Of a stretch of 64,000 nucleotides of DNA, positions 42,985 to 51,721 are shown piece after piece. The translations under genes were made by a program, and so were the position numbers. Below the pieces are notes generated by a model that saw nothing but the letters and a program-made list of their open reading frames with translations, searched no databases and was not told where the DNA came from. Source of the DNA: Natronorubrum bangense. Its GTDB lineage: Archaea; Halobacteriota; Halobacteria; Halobacteriales; Natrialbaceae. The first letter of the stretch is position 1, and every line of letters starts with the position of its first letter. Location of the stretch: positions 2,170,001 to 2,234,000 of the forward strand of contig NZ_CP031305.1 of NCBI RefSeq assembly GCF_004799645.1, written 5' to 3'.

Positions 42985-44715
42985 TCAGCAGCAAACAGCA
43001 GTATCTCTCACAAAGAGAGAGTAACTGTGTGTCGCTGGGCTTGACACAGAACTTTTGCTGCTAACCGCGTTTTTCGTCCCTGTCGGAGTGACAGCGGGCG
43101 CGATAAACGCCGACCCGCCACCAGCAGTCACTCTCGACTGTCCAGTATACGCGATAAGCGAATCACCGAACATAGGACACGAGCCAGCGGAACGGCTAGC
43201 TAGCTCGATTTCAAAATCTCCCGTATAGGAAGATGTGAAATCAGAGTCCAGCGAGTCCGATTCCGCAAAGAACACTCGCGCCACGTTGACAGCGCCAACG
43301 TAATCACGGTCAGCCTGAAAGCCACACCGAGTGTTGTCGCAACGGAAGTGACCGCCGTGCCAGACCTCGTAGTAGTGGTCAGGCGATTTCGTTGTATGTC
43401 CTGTAGAGCCACAGCGAGGACACGACCGACTCGTGTTCCCTGCATACACTCGTTCAACCTGAATACCAGCAATATCGGCGCGGTATTCGATGCTCTTGAT
43501 ACTCTCTCGCCGCGCCCACGACGACAACTCCCACGACAACTGTCCCTCACCTCGTGGAGGAGAGAGTGATCGCAAATCTTCGTGGACAATAGCGTCCACA
43601 TCGTACACGAGAGCGAGTGCGAGTATTTGGTTGGCTACGTCGTGTACGAGTTGTTCGCGTTTGTGTCGAATCTTGTTGTTCACTCGCTCGTACTCTGACT
43701 GGATATGTTTGAAGTGGTCTGTATGGTCGCGTCCCTGTCGTCGGAGGTCTGCGAGTTTCGAGTTGAGTTGGTTGCGTTCACGGTTCAGGTTCCGCATTCT
43801 CTCCCGTTCGGTGTTTTGAATGAAATATGGCGTTGAGAGTTGTTCGCCATCACTGTCCACGACGACAGCGGTTGCATCTTTCCGCAGACCGCCATCAATC
43901 GACAACACTGTGTCAACGTCGTCAGAGGTGTCTGCGTGTTCGACTTCGACAGGGAACGATAACTCGTGGTATTCGTCCCCTCGTTTCGACGTGTTGGGGT
44001 GGAACGACGGAGCAGAGAGACTACCGTGTTCAACGAACTCGTTGAATGATTCGTATCCATCAAGAGTGTATTCTGTCCATGTCCAATCCCCATACGTCTC
44101 GGGTTCGAGTGTATCGGGTGTTTTGAGTTCGACAGTGAGTTGTTTCGTGGATTCATCGTACTGGTATTTGACTGCCTGTCCGCTGGTAGGGCCGTCATCA
44201 GCTGAATACGGTAGCACACCAGAGGAATATTCAGGGCACTCTTGAAAGTCAAAGTACGTGGCCGGATACGTGCCGTGAACGTTGTAGTAAGCATTCAACT
44301 GGTCGATAAGCAAGTCAACGTAACCTGATGAGAGGTATTCCTCGGATTCCCAAAGTCGGTTTTTGATTCGGCGTGTATGGATGCGTCGAATCTTGTGGTC
44401 TGGAAGCAGCGGTTTGACTGTTTGAAAGGCTTCTCGTTTGTCAGCGTGACTGCGAAGTGTTTCTCCAACTTTCTGGAGGAGGCAGCGTTTGTATCGACTG
44501 GGGAGATAGATGTCGAACTGTTCAAACGCTTCTTGTTCGTCAAAGTATTTCCACGCTTGATACGAGGACTCGTTAATCTCTGTAAGATAGTCTGGTGTCC
44601 AGTACTGCTGTATGAGTGTGTTCGCTGTCTGCGTAGTGAGGTCAGCGAGTCTATTGTATCGCTCTCGCTCCTCATCTGGCAGTCGTAGTGGGAGTGAGAG
44701 GTGTGTAGAGGACAT
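42985..44715 (-). CDS. tnpB: RNA-guided endonuclease TnpB (IS1341-type transposase)
   Basis: 576 residues. The RuvC-like active site looks intact: D274 in LSIDGGLRKDA, E379 in IVHEDLRSL and D469/D471 in GFQADRDYVGAVN; the zinc ribbon CPRC...CDNTRC lies between. TnpB proteins use a guide RNA from the element's right end to cut DNA. The last 100 or so residues, after NVARVFF, are Ser/Thr-rich and of odd composition and run into the terminal repeat, so this stretch is more likely the overlapping omega-RNA region than a folded domain. No TnpA is present, so it must rely on another copy to move. Confidence 0.9.
   Translation of the reverse strand: MSSTHLSLPLRLPDEERERYNRLADLTTQTANTLIQQYWTPDYLTEINESSYQAWKYFDEQEAFEQFDIYLPSRYKRCLLQKVGETLRSHADKREAFQTVKPLLPDHKIRRIHTRRIKNRLWESEEYLSSGYVDLLIDQLNAYYNVHGTYPATYFDFQECPEYSSGVLPYSADDGPTSGQAVKYQYDESTKQLTVELKTPDTLEPETYGDWTWTEYTLDGYESFNEFVEHGSLSAPSFHPNTSKRGDEYHELSFPVEVEHADTSDDVDTVLSIDGGLRKDATAVVVDSDGEQLSTPYFIQNTERERMRNLNRERNQLNSKLADLRRQGRDHTDHFKHIQSEYERVNNKIRHKREQLVHDVANQILALALVYDVDAIVHEDLRSLSPPRGEGQLSWELSSWARRESIKSIEYRADIAGIQVERVYAGNTSRSCPRCGSTGHTTKSPDHYYEVWHGGHFRCDNTRCGFQADRDYVGAVNVARVFFAESDSLDSDFTSSYTGDFEIELASRSAGSCPMFGDSLIAYTGQSRVTAGGGSAFIAPAVTPTGTKNAVSSKSSVSSPATHSYSLFVRDTAVCC
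42986..43200 (-). ncRNA. Likely omega-RNA (guide RNA scaffold) region
   Basis: This is the 3' end of tnpB plus the element's right end, where TnpB guide RNAs are made in related elements. It contains the end hairpin (43004-43020) and the terminal word. The guide itself would come from host sequence left of about 42980, that is, the 3' end of the PHP gene. No transcript can be proven here. Confidence 0.4.
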
Positions 44716-44723
44716 GTGTGGTG

Positions 44724-44861
44724 TTAGTCGTCTTGGGAGAGTCGGATGACGGCGACTTCTTCACCAAGCCATTCTTTCGGGACGAAGACGTGCGCGCCCG
44801 TTCCTGTTTTTGTCACGTCTTTCGTGATTGCTTCCTCGCCTTGGAACGTGAACTCGGCCAT
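44724..44861 (-). CDS. DUF2080 family transposon-associated protein
   Basis: 45 residues (MAEFTFQGEEAITKDVTKTGTGAHVFVPKEWLGEEVAVIRLSQ), the DUF2080 family found immediately upstream of IS1341-type tnpB genes in haloarchaea. The fold resembles an AbrB/SpoVT-like small DNA-binding barrel. Its stop is 8 bp before the tnpB start, so the two form one transcription unit. A TATA-like box (44884-44891) lies about 28 bp upstream. Confidence 0.85.
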   Translation of the reverse strand: MAEFTFQGEEAITKDVTKTGTGAHVFVPKEWLGEEVAVIRLSQDD

Positions 44862-44867
44862 ACCACT

Positions 44868-44886
44868 ATGTATATTAGATATACAT
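44868..44886. promoter_or_regulatory. Palindrome in the promoter of the IS genes
   Basis: ATGTATAT-TAG-ATATACAT is an 8-bp perfect inverted repeat directly upstream of the DUF2080 start. It could be the binding site of the DUF2080 protein or part of the element's left-end structure. Confidence 0.45.
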
Positions 44887-44987
44887 TTAAGGGTTTGGGT
44901 TAGCATCTCGTTTTGATGCTGACTGCTGCTGTTTGCTGCCAAATTTTGTAACTGTTACGTAACCCTTTCCTCGACGCCGTCGGCCGA

Positions 44988-45143
44988 CTACTCCTCTTCG
45001 AGTGCGTCCGCGATTCGCTCGAGTTGGATCCCGACGTAACAGAGTGCTTGGGTTTGCATGATCGCAGGGTCGTTGCTCCACTCGTTGGCGATGTACGCTG
45101 CCTGTCTCCCCGCTCTATCGAGATCGTTGTTACCGTTTGTCAT
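44988..45143 (-). CDS. Small helical hypothetical protein
   Basis: 51 residues (MTNGNNDLDRAGRQAAYIANEWSNDPAIMQTQALCYVGIQLERIADALEEE), predicted fully helical with haloarchaeal composition. It lies 80 bp downstream of the Mut7-C gene on the same strand and may be the last gene of the polX operon. No family recognised. Confidence 0.55.
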   Translation of the reverse strand: MTNGNNDLDRAGRQAAYIANEWSNDPAIMQTQALCYVGIQLERIADALEEE

Positions 45144-45223
45144 TGCTCCAGTACGTTCGTCGTCGACCGACGAAACCGTTCGGGTCAGCTCGCCGCTGTG
45201 AGAGTCCCGAATGCGGTCGCAGG

Positions 45224-45688
45224 TCACGGCTCGTCGCCGCCTCGCCGGATCGCCGAGAGCGTCTTTGCAACCCGATCCCAGTGGCTGCCACGCCAGAAAT
45301 ACTGTCCACAGCGTCGGCAGCGCCAGCTCTCGACTTCGGCAGGATCGGGCGCATACTCGGGTGTCGACGCCAGCGGCTCGACGCCCTCGAGTCGCCCGTT
45401 ACACCGGCCACAGAACGCTGGCTCGGCTGCGAGCGTCAGCTCTACGCCCGCGGCCGCGAGTTCGGCGAGTTGGTCCTCGACGTCGCGTGACTCGAGGAGG
45501 ATCGACTTGTCGGCACGAGAGGCGAGTTGGACGTCTCTCGTGATCAGCGTTCGATCCTCGGCTCGAGCCACGTCGAGGAGGGCGTCGTCGGCCTCGAGTC
45601 CACGGTCGCCGGCGTAGACGGTGTCGTGGTTGCACATCCGCAGATACGAGACCACGCCGCCGCACATGACGTCGAGCAGGAGCTTCAT
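45224..45688 (-). CDS. Mut7-C RNase domain protein
   Basis: 154 residues: a PIN-like N-terminal part (KLLLDVMCGGVVSYLRMCNHDTVYA..., DRTLITRDVQLASR) with the acidic residues of the Mut7-C nuclease group, and a C-terminal zinc ribbon (CGRC...CRRCGQYFWRGSHW). Likely an RNase or RNA-binding toxin-like nuclease. The ATG at 45688 lies 5 bp after the polX stop, so it is co-transcribed with polX. Confidence 0.88.
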   Translation of the reverse strand: MKLLLDVMCGGVVSYLRMCNHDTVYAGDRGLEADDALLDVARAEDRTLITRDVQLASRADKSILLESRDVEDQLAELAAAGVELTLAAEPAFCGRCNGRLEGVEPLASTPEYAPDPAEVESWRCRRCGQYFWRGSHWDRVAKTLSAIRRGGDEP

Positions 45689-45693
45689 CGGAG

Positions 45694-47445
45694 TCAGTGC
45701 AAGAACGCGCGCAGTTCCTCGAGCCCCCACGTGTTGATGACGTCGTCTGGTTCAGCCCAGCCGCGCCGGGCGGTGTGGACACCCCAGCGCATGTACTCGA
45801 GGGTCGATGGCTGGTGGGCGTCGGTGTTGACCGCGATCGGTGCCCCCTTCTCCAGAGCCGCCTGAACAGCGCTCCCCCAGAGATCGAGCCGCCGTGGATT
45901 GGCGTTGATCTCGAGAGCGGTGTCGTTGGCAGCGGCAGCTTCTCCGAGGGCAGTCGCGTCGAACTCGAGGCCGGAGCGTTCGTTGAGCAATCGGCCGCTC
46001 GGGTGTCCCAACACGTCCACTGCGGGGTTTTCGATGGCGCGGACGAGGCGGTCGGTCGCCGTCTGGGCGTCCTGATCGAGGCCGCTGTGTGGCGAGGCGA
46101 CGACGACGTCAAGCGCGTCGATCACGTCCTCGGAGAGGCCGATCTCGCCGTCGGCGTCGACGTTGGCTTCGATACCCGCGAAGACGGCGATCTCGCTGTC
46201 GGCGTCGAGCTCGCGGACGAGCTCGACCTGTCCCAGAATCTCGGCGTTCGAAAGCCCCATCCCGCCGACGATGCCGGGCCCCTCGGCGTGGTCGGCGACG
46301 CCGTAGTACTCATAGCCCAACTCCGTGGCGGCTTCGACCATTGCCTCGAGTGAGGTGTTGCCGTCGGACCACTCGGTGTGGGTGTGGAGATCTCCCTGAA
46401 TGTCCGCGCGTGTGAGCAGGTCCGGCAACGCGTCGTTCTCGGCGGCGGCGATCTCCCCGCGATCCTCGCGCAGCTCCGGTGGGATCCACGGCAGGCCGAG
46501 CGCCTCGTACATTCCCGCCTCCGTGTCGCCCGCGACGCGGTCGCCGACACGCAGCCCGGCATCGGGGGCGTCGATCTCGCTCACGTCGAACGCGCCGTAC
46601 TCGTTGAGCTTCATCCCGCGGTCGATCGCGTAGTTGCGAAGCCGGACGTTGTGGTCCTTGCTGCCCGTAAAGTACTGCAGCGCAGAGCCGAACTCCTCTG
46701 GGACGACGACCCGTAGGTCGACGCGAATCTCGCCAACGCGGACGCTTGCCTTCTCGGGACCGGATTCGATCTCGCCGTCGACCGACTCCCAGTCGACGAA
46801 CGCCTCGACGACGTCCTCGCCCGCATCCGTCGCCGCGAGCACGTCTACGTCGCCGATCGTCTCGCGCCACCGGCGGATCGAGCCCGCGACCTCACAGCGC
46901 TCGACGGCCTCGAGCCCCTCGAGAAACGCGAGCACGTCGTCGGCGAGGGGTCGCCCTTCCCCCAGTAGGTAGCGCTGGCCGATCTGGCGGGCGAACTCGA
47001 GGTTGTCCCGAATGTTCTGTTCGGTCTTCGGGCCGAAGCCCTTGATCTCCTGAACGTCGCCGGCCTCGGCGGCTGCCTCGAGGGCGTCTAAGCTCTCGAC
47101 ACCCAACTCGCGATACAGTTTGCCCGCGGTTTTGGGGCCGACGCCTTCGATGCGGGTGATGTCGGCGATGTCGATCGGCAACTCCGCGCGCAGCTCCTCG
47201 AGTTCCTCGATCGTCCCGGTCTCGACGTACTCGACGATTTTGGCCGAGATGGCGTCGCCGACGCCGTCGATTTCCTCGAGGACGTCCTCGTTGCCGCTCG
47301 CGACGGGATCGGAGATCGGGACGGGGTGGGCGCGGATGTTCTCGGCTGCCCGGCGGTAGGCGCGGGGTTTGTACTCGACGTCATCGGCCTCGAGCAAGTC
47401 GGCGAACTCCTCGAATCGGCCGGCGATCTCGGCGTTGGTCGCCAT
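45694..47445 (-). CDS. polX: Family X DNA polymerase with PHP domain
   Basis: 583 residues in the bacterial/archaeal PolX order: an N-terminal 8-kDa-like and helix-hairpin-helix region (EIDGVGDAISAKIVEY, RIEGVGPKTAGKLYREL), a nucleotidyltransferase core (VAGSIRRWRETIGDVDVLAA with the G-S and D-x-D metal residues; IRVDLRVV) and a C-terminal PHP 3'-5' exonuclease (GDLHTHTEWSDG, GVADHAEG, VVASPHSGL, GHPSGR, NTDAH). Acts in base-excision and gap-filling repair. Its ATG overlaps the stop of the DUF5788 gene. Confidence 0.95.
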   Translation of the reverse strand: MATNAEIAGRFEEFADLLEADDVEYKPRAYRRAAENIRAHPVPISDPVASGNEDVLEEIDGVGDAISAKIVEYVETGTIEELEELRAELPIDIADITRIEGVGPKTAGKLYRELGVESLDALEAAAEAGDVQEIKGFGPKTEQNIRDNLEFARQIGQRYLLGEGRPLADDVLAFLEGLEAVERCEVAGSIRRWRETIGDVDVLAATDAGEDVVEAFVDWESVDGEIESGPEKASVRVGEIRVDLRVVVPEEFGSALQYFTGSKDHNVRLRNYAIDRGMKLNEYGAFDVSEIDAPDAGLRVGDRVAGDTEAGMYEALGLPWIPPELREDRGEIAAAENDALPDLLTRADIQGDLHTHTEWSDGNTSLEAMVEAATELGYEYYGVADHAEGPGIVGGMGLSNAEILGQVELVRELDADSEIAVFAGIEANVDADGEIGLSEDVIDALDVVVASPHSGLDQDAQTATDRLVRAIENPAVDVLGHPSGRLLNERSGLEFDATALGEAAAANDTALEINANPRRLDLWGSAVQAALEKGAPIAVNTDAHQPSTLEYMRWGVHTARRGWAEPDDVINTWGLEELRAFLH

Positions 47446-47885
47446 CAGCGCCCCCTCCGTGCCGCGCCGTCGTCGTCTCGGCCGAGCGCTTGCTGTAGGA
47501 ACGACATCCAGCGTTTCGTATCGGCGGCCTGTTGGGCCTTCTGTTCGCGCTCTAAGTCCGTCGGGCCGAGGCTCTCTAAGGCGTTGAGTGCCCGATCGAT
47601 GCCGATGATGCTGCCGGCGAGTTCCTCGCCTTCTTCGCGGGTGATGTTGCCCTCCTCGATCAGTTCGATGCGCTCGTTTCGCTCGCGTCTCAAGTTCCGT
47701 TTGGCCTGCTCGACACGGTCGCGTTCGCCGGCTGGCACCGTCTCGCGGCGTTTGATCTCGAAAACGAACGTCCGGAGGTCGATATCTTCGCCCTGGACGG
47801 TGATCGTCTCGGGAATGTCCGCGCCGACGGTCGCGCTCTCGCGTTCGACCCGCTCGAGCAGCTGCTTGCGCTCGTATGCTTGCAC
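47445..47885 (-). CDS. DUF5788 family protein
   Basis: 146 residues starting at GTG 47885 (VQAYERKQLLERVERESATVGADIPETITVQGEDIDLRTFVFEIKR), a haloarchaeal family of unknown role that I place by its pattern of charged helices. A T-rich box at 47910-47916 on the minus strand supports this start. The stop overlaps the polX ATG (ATG inside TGATG), so translation is coupled; a role with polX in DNA repair is possible but unproven. Confidence 0.75.
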   Translation of the reverse strand: MQAYERKQLLERVERESATVGADIPETITVQGEDIDLRTFVFEIKRRETVPAGERDRVEQAKRNLRRERNERIELIEEGNITREEGEELAGSIIGIDRALNALESLGPTDLEREQKAQQAADTKRWMSFLQQALGRDDDGAARRGR

Positions 47886-48013
47886 GTCCCGATATCCGGG
47901 TTGGGTAGGCAAAAATGTACAGTCCGGCGACTCGAGGCTGTCGTCGCGAGCGCACACTCACGAGACGGCCTGAACCCCAAATCCCTTAGCGGTGCCACAC
48001 ATACCCCCCGCCA

Positions 48014-48976
48014 ATGGCCACGTGCGACGTCTGTGGGAAGGAAGAAAGCATGCCCTACAACTGTCGGCACTGTGGGGGGACCTACTGTTCGGAACACCGG
48101 CTCCCCGAAAACCACAGCTGTGCGGGGCTGCAGAACTGGAACGATCCGCAGGGGGTGTTCGACAGCGGGTTCGACGACTCCGTAAACGGCGGAGGGAGCA
48201 AATCGAAGGCCTCGAGTATCACTGACAAACTTCCGATTGATACGGGACCAGGTGGCCCACTCGCGTACTTCCGCGGGAACATGACCTACCTGTTCCTTGC
48301 GATCATGTGGGTCACGATGATGGGGCAGTTCCTCGCGTGGCTGATCGGTGGGTGGGCCCTCCATGATACGTTGTTCGTACTCTCCTCCGAGAATCCGCTC
48401 TATATCTGGACATGGGTGACTTCTATCTTCGCTCACGCGCCCTTCTTCGCTCAACCCGGCGGTGTCGGAATCTTCCACATCATCTTCAACAGCATCGTGA
48501 TATTCTTTTTCGGCCCGCTCGTGGAGCGCTACGTCGGCTCGCGGGACTTCGCGGTCCTGTTCATTGTGAGCGGTGCGCTCGCCGGACTCGGCCAGATCGG
48601 AATCTCGGCTGCACAGGGTGACCCAAGTTCCGTCCTCGGCGCAAGCGGTGCCGCGCTCGCGATCATGGGTGTGATCACGGTTTTGAACCCCAATCTCACG
48701 GTGTACCTGTATTTCGTCCTCCCGGTTCCGATCTGGATTCTGACCGGGCTTACCGCGCTCGTAAGCGTCCTCTTCATTGGTGCTGGTGCTGGGGGAGGTG
48801 GTGGGATTGCCCACATGGCCCACCTCGTTGGGCTGGTGATCGGACTCGGCTACGGAGAGTACATCAAGCGCACGCAGAACGTCCGCGCGCCGAGTCAGTT
48901 CCAACTCGGCGGTGGCCCAGGCGGTCCCGGCGGACCTGGCGGTCCCGGTGGTCCGGGCGGCCGTCGTCGCTTCTGA
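48014..48976 (+). CDS. Rhomboid intramembrane protease with AN1-type zinc finger
   Basis: 320 residues. The N-terminal AN1 finger (CDVCGKEESMPYNCRHCGGTYCSEHRLPENHSC, eight Cys/His ligands) is followed by a rhomboid core of six helices with the catalytic Ser at about 211 in LGASGA and His at about 270 in MAHLVGLVIG. The C-terminus is a run of GGPGGP repeats, likely unstructured. The AN1-rhomboid fusion is known from haloarchaea. Substrate unknown; the finger probably selects proteins for cleavage. Confidence 0.93.
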   Translation: MATCDVCGKEESMPYNCRHCGGTYCSEHRLPENHSCAGLQNWNDPQGVFDSGFDDSVNGGGSKSKASSITDKLPIDTGPGGPLAYFRGNMTYLFLAIMWVTMMGQFLAWLIGGWALHDTLFVLSSENPLYIWTWVTSIFAHAPFFAQPGGVGIFHIIFNSIVIFFFGPLVERYVGSRDFAVLFIVSGALAGLGQIGISAAQGDPSSVLGASGAALAIMGVITVLNPNLTVYLYFVLPVPIWILTGLTALVSVLFIGAGAGGGGGIAHMAHLVGLVIGLGYGEYIKRTQNVRAPSQFQLGGGPGGPGGPGGPGGPGGRRRF

Positions 48977-49032
48977 GCCCTCGTTTGGAACCCCGACACT
49001 GATTTTCGCCCGCTGCCAACCCTCGAGCAGCT

Positions 49033-49821
49033 ATGCCACCCCGGCCCGACCTCGCACCCGACTCCGGACTCGAGCGCGCGGAGATGGAAGCCCTCCAGCG
49101 CGAGATCGCGGACGCCGCCGTCTTCGAGGACGACTTTGCGTTCGATCCGTCGACGCTCGGCGATCCCCTCGCGGCGGCCTCGAGTCCCGACGACCCGCCG
49201 ATCGTCGCCGGCGTCGACCAGTCGTTTCTCACCAATGCCGAGGGCGAGCAGGACCGCGCGCTTTCCGCCGTCGTCGCCATGCGCGGCGGCGAGGTGATCG
49301 AACGCGTCCACGCGGTGACGCCACTCGAAATCCCCTACATTCCGGGCCTGCTCGCGTTCCGCGAGGGCGGGCCGATCCTCGAGGCGCTCGAGGCACTCTC
49401 CGTCGACCCCGACCTGTTGCTCTTCGATGGCAGTGGTCGCATCCACTTCCGCCAGGCCGGCATCGCGACCCACATCGGCGTCGTCCGTGACGTGCCAGCC
49501 GTTGGCGTCGCCAAGAGCTTACTCTGTGGCTCGCCTCGAGGCGACCTCGAGAACCTCGCGGAAGGGACTCGCGTCCCGATCGAGGCCAACGCGCGGGTCG
49601 ATGCGCCCGATGGAACCCTCCTTGGCTACGCCGTCCAGACGCGCCAGTACGACTCGCCGAATCGGTACATCAATCCGCTGTACGTCAGCCCCGGCCATCG
49701 CGTCGGCCCGGACACCGCGGCCGACATCGTCCTCGCGCTCGCCGACTCGTACAAGCTCCCCGAGCCCGTCCGACTGGCCGACAGCTACGCCGACGAGGCG
49801 AAACGCGGCCTCGAGGAGTGA
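49033..49821 (+). CDS. nfi: Endonuclease V
   Basis: 262 residues; cuts DNA or RNA near deaminated adenine (inosine). Motifs: IVAGVDQSF (first Asp), PLEIPYIPGLLAFREG, and LLLFDGSGRIHFRQAGIATHIGV (second Asp) followed by GVAKSLL. The N-terminal 35 residues are a haloarchaeal extension. Starts 56 bp after the rhomboid gene on the same strand. Confidence 0.93.
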   Translation: MPPRPDLAPDSGLERAEMEALQREIADAAVFEDDFAFDPSTLGDPLAAASSPDDPPIVAGVDQSFLTNAEGEQDRALSAVVAMRGGEVIERVHAVTPLEIPYIPGLLAFREGGPILEALEALSVDPDLLLFDGSGRIHFRQAGIATHIGVVRDVPAVGVAKSLLCGSPRGDLENLAEGTRVPIEANARVDAPDGTLLGYAVQTRQYDSPNRYINPLYVSPGHRVGPDTAADIVLALADSYKLPEPVRLADSYADEAKRGLEE

Positions 49822-49911
49822 TGACCAGCTATGTCCGAGAGTGTACTCTCGACCCCCTCTCGATAGCTGCTTGACCATCTACCGACGACAGCGACCCAAC
49901 CAGCTGCCCGC

Positions 49912-50036
49912 GGGGGTGGGACTGAAAGGGGCCGGGCCAGTCGGCGACGCACGACGACGCAAGCACGCGAACGGAGTGAGCGCGCAGCGAGGCGCGCGAG
50001 CCGACTGGCTCGGGGGCTTTCGGGCTGGTCGTCCCA
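49912..50036. repeat. Structured intergenic element with long inverted arms
   Basis: About 125 bp between endonuclease V and the SDR gene. The outer ends GGGAC...GAAAGGGGC and GGGGGCTTTC...GTCCC pair imperfectly; the inner arms CCAGTCGGC (49937-49945) and GCCGACTGG (50000-50008) pair perfectly; and the tip contains GCGA-ACGGAGT-GAGC (49967-49981), the same flanks as the nusG hairpins. It folds as one long stem. No protein-coding potential. Confidence 0.65.
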
Positions 50037-50143
50037 ACACTGGCTCAAGGCTTTCTCGGGAAACGAGACTCACGCCAATTGGACCGTCCGATGAGCGCGA
50101 CAAACCGTCGATACTTAGGTATCGTCTCTCGAACCAGTCATGT

Positions 50144-51070
50144 ATGGCCACCGCTGAGGACGTCGAGGAAACCGACGACGGGCCGGCTGGCACCGTCGTC
50201 GAGGACGATCACGAAGCAGACCAGAGAGACGACCGCTACACCCGCAAGAAATGCGTGCTGATCACCGGCTGTTCGTCGGGCATTGGCCGGGCGACCGCGA
50301 CGGCGTTTCTCGAGAACGACTGGCAGGTGTTCGCAACGGCACGAAACACCGACCATATCGAGGCACTTGAGGAAGCGGGCTGTACGACGCTCGAACTCGA
50401 CGTCACCAACCCCGAACAGGTCGCACGGGTCGTCGAACGAACCGTCGAACGCGGCGGCTCGATCGACTGTCTGGTCAACAACGCCGGCTACGCCCAGATG
50501 GGGCCGATGGAAGACGTCTCGACGGTCGATCTCCACCGACAGTTCGACGTCAACGTCTACGGCCCTCACCGACTCGTCCGGGCCGCGCTTCCGCACATGC
50601 GCGCCCAGGGCGCGGGCCGAATCATCAACGTCTCGAGCGTCGTCGGCCGAATCTCGTTCCCCGGCTCGGGCGCGTACGCGGGCTCGAAACACGCCCTCGA
50701 GGCGATGAGCGACTCACTGCGAGCGGAAGTTGATGAGTTCGGCATCGACGTCACTGTCATCGAACCCGGGCCAGTCGAGACGAACTTCACCGAGCGCGTC
50801 GACGAGGAGTTACCCGAAGAGAAGCGAACGCCGGCCTACGAGACGCTGTACGAACTGTACGACGAGATGCAGCTAATCGGCGGCGGGTCGGGCGGTCCCT
50901 TCGCCTCCTCGTCCGAGGACGTCGCGGATGCGATTCTCGAGGCGAGCACCGTCTCCGAACCGCCGGCACGATATCCGGTCGGGGTGCTCGCCCAGTACGG
51001 CGTCTACGCCCGCTTCCTGCCCGATACGCTGCGTGATGCAGGCTATCGGCTGCTGCGGAAGCTCGTCTGA
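50144..51070 (+). CDS. Short-chain dehydrogenase/reductase
   Basis: 308 residues. An acidic N-terminal tail of about 32 residues, then the Rossmann glycine motif TGCSSGIGRATA, the NNAGYAQMG motif, a serine (NVSSVVG), the YxxxK pair in YAGSKHA and a PGPVETNF segment: a classical SDR. The C-terminal 80 residues suggest a larger substrate pocket. Substrate unknown. The ATG at 50144 is the natural start; the open frame extends upstream through endonuclease V in another frame and is not coding there. Confidence 0.9.
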   Translation: MATAEDVEETDDGPAGTVVEDDHEADQRDDRYTRKKCVLITGCSSGIGRATATAFLENDWQVFATARNTDHIEALEEAGCTTLELDVTNPEQVARVVERTVERGGSIDCLVNNAGYAQMGPMEDVSTVDLHRQFDVNVYGPHRLVRAALPHMRAQGAGRIINVSSVVGRISFPGSGAYAGSKHALEAMSDSLRAEVDEFGIDVTVIEPGPVETNFTERVDEELPEEKRTPAYETLYELYDEMQLIGGGSGGPFASSSEDVADAILEASTVSEPPARYPVGVLAQYGVYARFLPDTLRDAGYRLLRKLV

Positions 51071-51155
51071 GTCGATCGCTGTGGATGGCTCGCGGGTGCT
51101 GTTCGTGAGCATCGACAGAACACTCATAGTCGACCGCTGACAATATTCGCTCGAG

Positions 51156-51698
51156 ATGTCCGATTCGACGTCCAGTGTCGTCGCACTCGCCGATTCCGTC
51201 TCCGACCTCCTGTACGGGATCGCCGGCTGGTCGCTGGTTGTGCTCGGGCTCATGCTCGCCGGGGCTGGCGGGCGCGTCCTGCTCGAGTTCGGGCTCACTA
51301 CCTCGGCCACAGTCGGCGCAACCATCCTGTTTGGACTCGCGTTCGTCACGACGGCGGTCGGCCTCTTTGTCAACCCACGGTTTCGTCGGCGACTCGAGCG
51401 TCGCCACGCGCCGTCGCAGTTCGGGTGGGTCCAGAGCGTCGACCAGCGAGTGATCCGGCCCGAAGAACAGTGTCGCGAACGCTGTGTCGCCTGTGGCTCA
51501 CGAATCGAGCAAGGGATGGTTCGGCGCTACCGCGAGGAGTACGCCGTTGTGGGCATTCCCATCTATACGAGGTCCGTCGGCTACAATCACTACTGTCTCG
51601 AGTGTGCAACGGCCGAACTCCAGGGCGGCGAGCCGGCCGCTGAGACAGCCCGCGAGGACGAACCAGGCAAATGCGAGTTCTCACTCGAGCGACAGTAA
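51156..51698 (+). CDS. Membrane protein with cytosolic zinc-binding tail
   Basis: 180 residues. Two hydrophobic helices (about 20-44 and 50-72) followed by a soluble tail with CRERCVACG...YNHYCLECA, which could bind one zinc through CxxC/CxxC. The N-terminus is acidic. No family recognised with confidence. Confidence 0.7.
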   Translation: MSDSTSSVVALADSVSDLLYGIAGWSLVVLGLMLAGAGGRVLLEFGLTTSATVGATILFGLAFVTTAVGLFVNPRFRRRLERRHAPSQFGWVQSVDQRVIRPEEQCRERCVACGSRIEQGMVRRYREEYAVVGIPIYTRSVGYNHYCLECATAELQGGEPAAETAREDEPGKCEFSLERQ

Positions 51699-51721
51699 CC
51701 TCGAGCGCGTCGAAAAAGCAG

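Larger units (their letters stand above)
42978..44946 (-). mobile_element. IS1341-type (IS200/IS605 group) insertion element
   Basis: Holds a DUF2080 gene and tnpB but no tnpA. Both ends carry the same 14-nt word in inverted orientation (GCAGCAAACAGCAG at 42988-43001; its complement at 44926-44939). Hairpins lie inside each end: TCTCTC/GAGAGA (43004-43020) and AGCATC/GATGCT (44902-44920). Limits are approximate because these elements make no target duplication. The DNA is visibly AT-richer than the flanks. It sits between the PHP gene and the polX operon. Confidence 0.75.
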
